This document shows positions 6,305-6,611 of a stretch of DNA of 6,611 nt, one piece after another. Numbering within the stretch: the first letter of the stretch is position 1; each line of letters starts with the position of its first letter. Location: NCBI GenBank assembly GCA_001304365.1, contig LJNA01000097.1, forward strand, positions 1 through 6,611, read 5' to 3'. This stretch comes from Syntrophobacter sp. DG_60 (GTDB taxonomy: Bacteria; Desulfobacterota; Desulfofervidia; Desulfofervidales; DG-60). The notes beneath the pieces are model-generated. The model had not been told where the DNA came from, searched no databases, and saw nothing but the letters and a program-made list of their open reading frames with translations. The position numbers and the translations under genes were made by a program.

Positions 6305-6611
6305 TTGCAAACAGAGTTAGTTAGGCGTACAACTGTGGAAAAATACATAATTGATTTCCTTATAATCATGTTGGCTGAACGGGATCCCCATACAGAAATA
6401 TATGGTGAAGAGTTGCAAAATCTTGCTGTCTCCCTGGGCAAGGATATAGGTGTTCCAGAATACAAATTAAGAGACTTAAGATTACTAGCTCTTTTACACG
6501 ATGTAGGCAAAGGTGGTATACTCGATTCAATTTTATATAAAAAAGGTAAGCTATCTTCTGAAGAATGGGAAATTATGAAAAGGCACTGTGAGATAGGATA
6601 CCGTATAGCAG
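6305..6611 (+). CDS. HD-GYP-type phosphodiesterase domain, runs off window
   Basis: The frame is open from a stop at 6284-6286 to the window end. It reads ERDPHTEIYGEELQNLA, DLRLLALLHDVGKGGI, DSILYKKGKLSSEEWEIM and RHCEIGYRIA, the first half of an HD-GYP domain. Such domains hydrolyse cyclic di-GMP (or cGAMP). Counting from TTG 6305, H65-D66 is the HD pair and H94 a later ligand. Y33 stands where the usual GHxERV His ligand belongs, and E36 replaces its Arg. The HCEIGYRIA wording recalls proteins in which a PAS or GGDEF domain precedes HD-GYP, but none is readable upstream. Starts at TTG 6305, GTG 6335 or ATG 6368 all lack a convincing RBS. It is either a truncated remnant or a short divergent HD protein; the metal-site and GYP residues beyond the window would tell. 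Confidence 0.65.
   Translation, partial: MQTELVRRTTVEKYIIDFLIIMLAERDPHTEIYGEELQNLAVSLGKDIGVPEYKLRDLRLLALLHDVGKGGILDSILYKKGKLSSEEWEIMKRHCEIGYRIA

Noticed and set aside
6283..6510. 75-codon minus-strand frame near the right end
   Set aside because: It is the antisense shadow of the HD-GYP frame, which has clear family motifs.
1..6611. CRISPR array, insertion sequence or prophage genes
   Set aside because: No regularly spaced repeats, transposase, integrase or phage motifs were found on either strand.

Overview
This looks like AT-rich chromosomal DNA from an anaerobic, probably sulfide-exposed bacterium. The gene content is what I would expect of a Desulfobacterota/Thermodesulfobacteriota-type lineage: a HcyBio (DUF39) homocysteine-synthesis protein, its NIL-ferredoxin partner and a Thi4 of the prokaryotic, sulfide-using type. 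The taxonomic guess rests on family distribution recalled from memory, not on a search.

Positions 1-1976 form a plus-strand cluster. A HcyBio gene is cut by the left window edge and broken by a +1-type frameshift. Its true C-terminus overlaps the start of a NIL/2x[4Fe-4S] ferredoxin by 11 bases, and thi4 follows 33 bases further on. HcyBio and the NIL-ferredoxin are known to make homocysteine from aspartate semialdehyde and sulfide. Thi4 makes the thiamine thiazole from NAD, glycine and, in anaerobes, free sulfide. The cluster therefore reads as a sulfide-incorporation unit. Its Thi4 has Asp where the Cys or His of characterised enzymes sits.

Positions 1977-2220 are non-coding and hold two inverted repeats. 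Positions 2221-4911 encode a complete valyl-tRNA synthetase, which carries an in-frame 36-bp palindromic insertion flanked by CCAG duplications. A near-consensus promoter (TTGACA, 17 bp, TAAAAT) overlaps the valS stop codon and would start transcription at about the first base of an elongator tRNA-Met (4944-5018).

Positions 5019-6611 look eroded. A minus-strand C-terminal fragment of a TrpB2-type tryptophan synthase beta chain abuts a plus-strand C-terminal fragment of a LysE-family transporter. Both lack their 5' parts at the same junction (about 5443-5461). About 430 bases without a recognisable gene follow. The window ends in an HD-GYP domain that has no visible N-terminal partner domain and has lost one metal-ligand His. 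The right third is either decaying genome or a rearranged or chimeric assembly; read mapping would decide.
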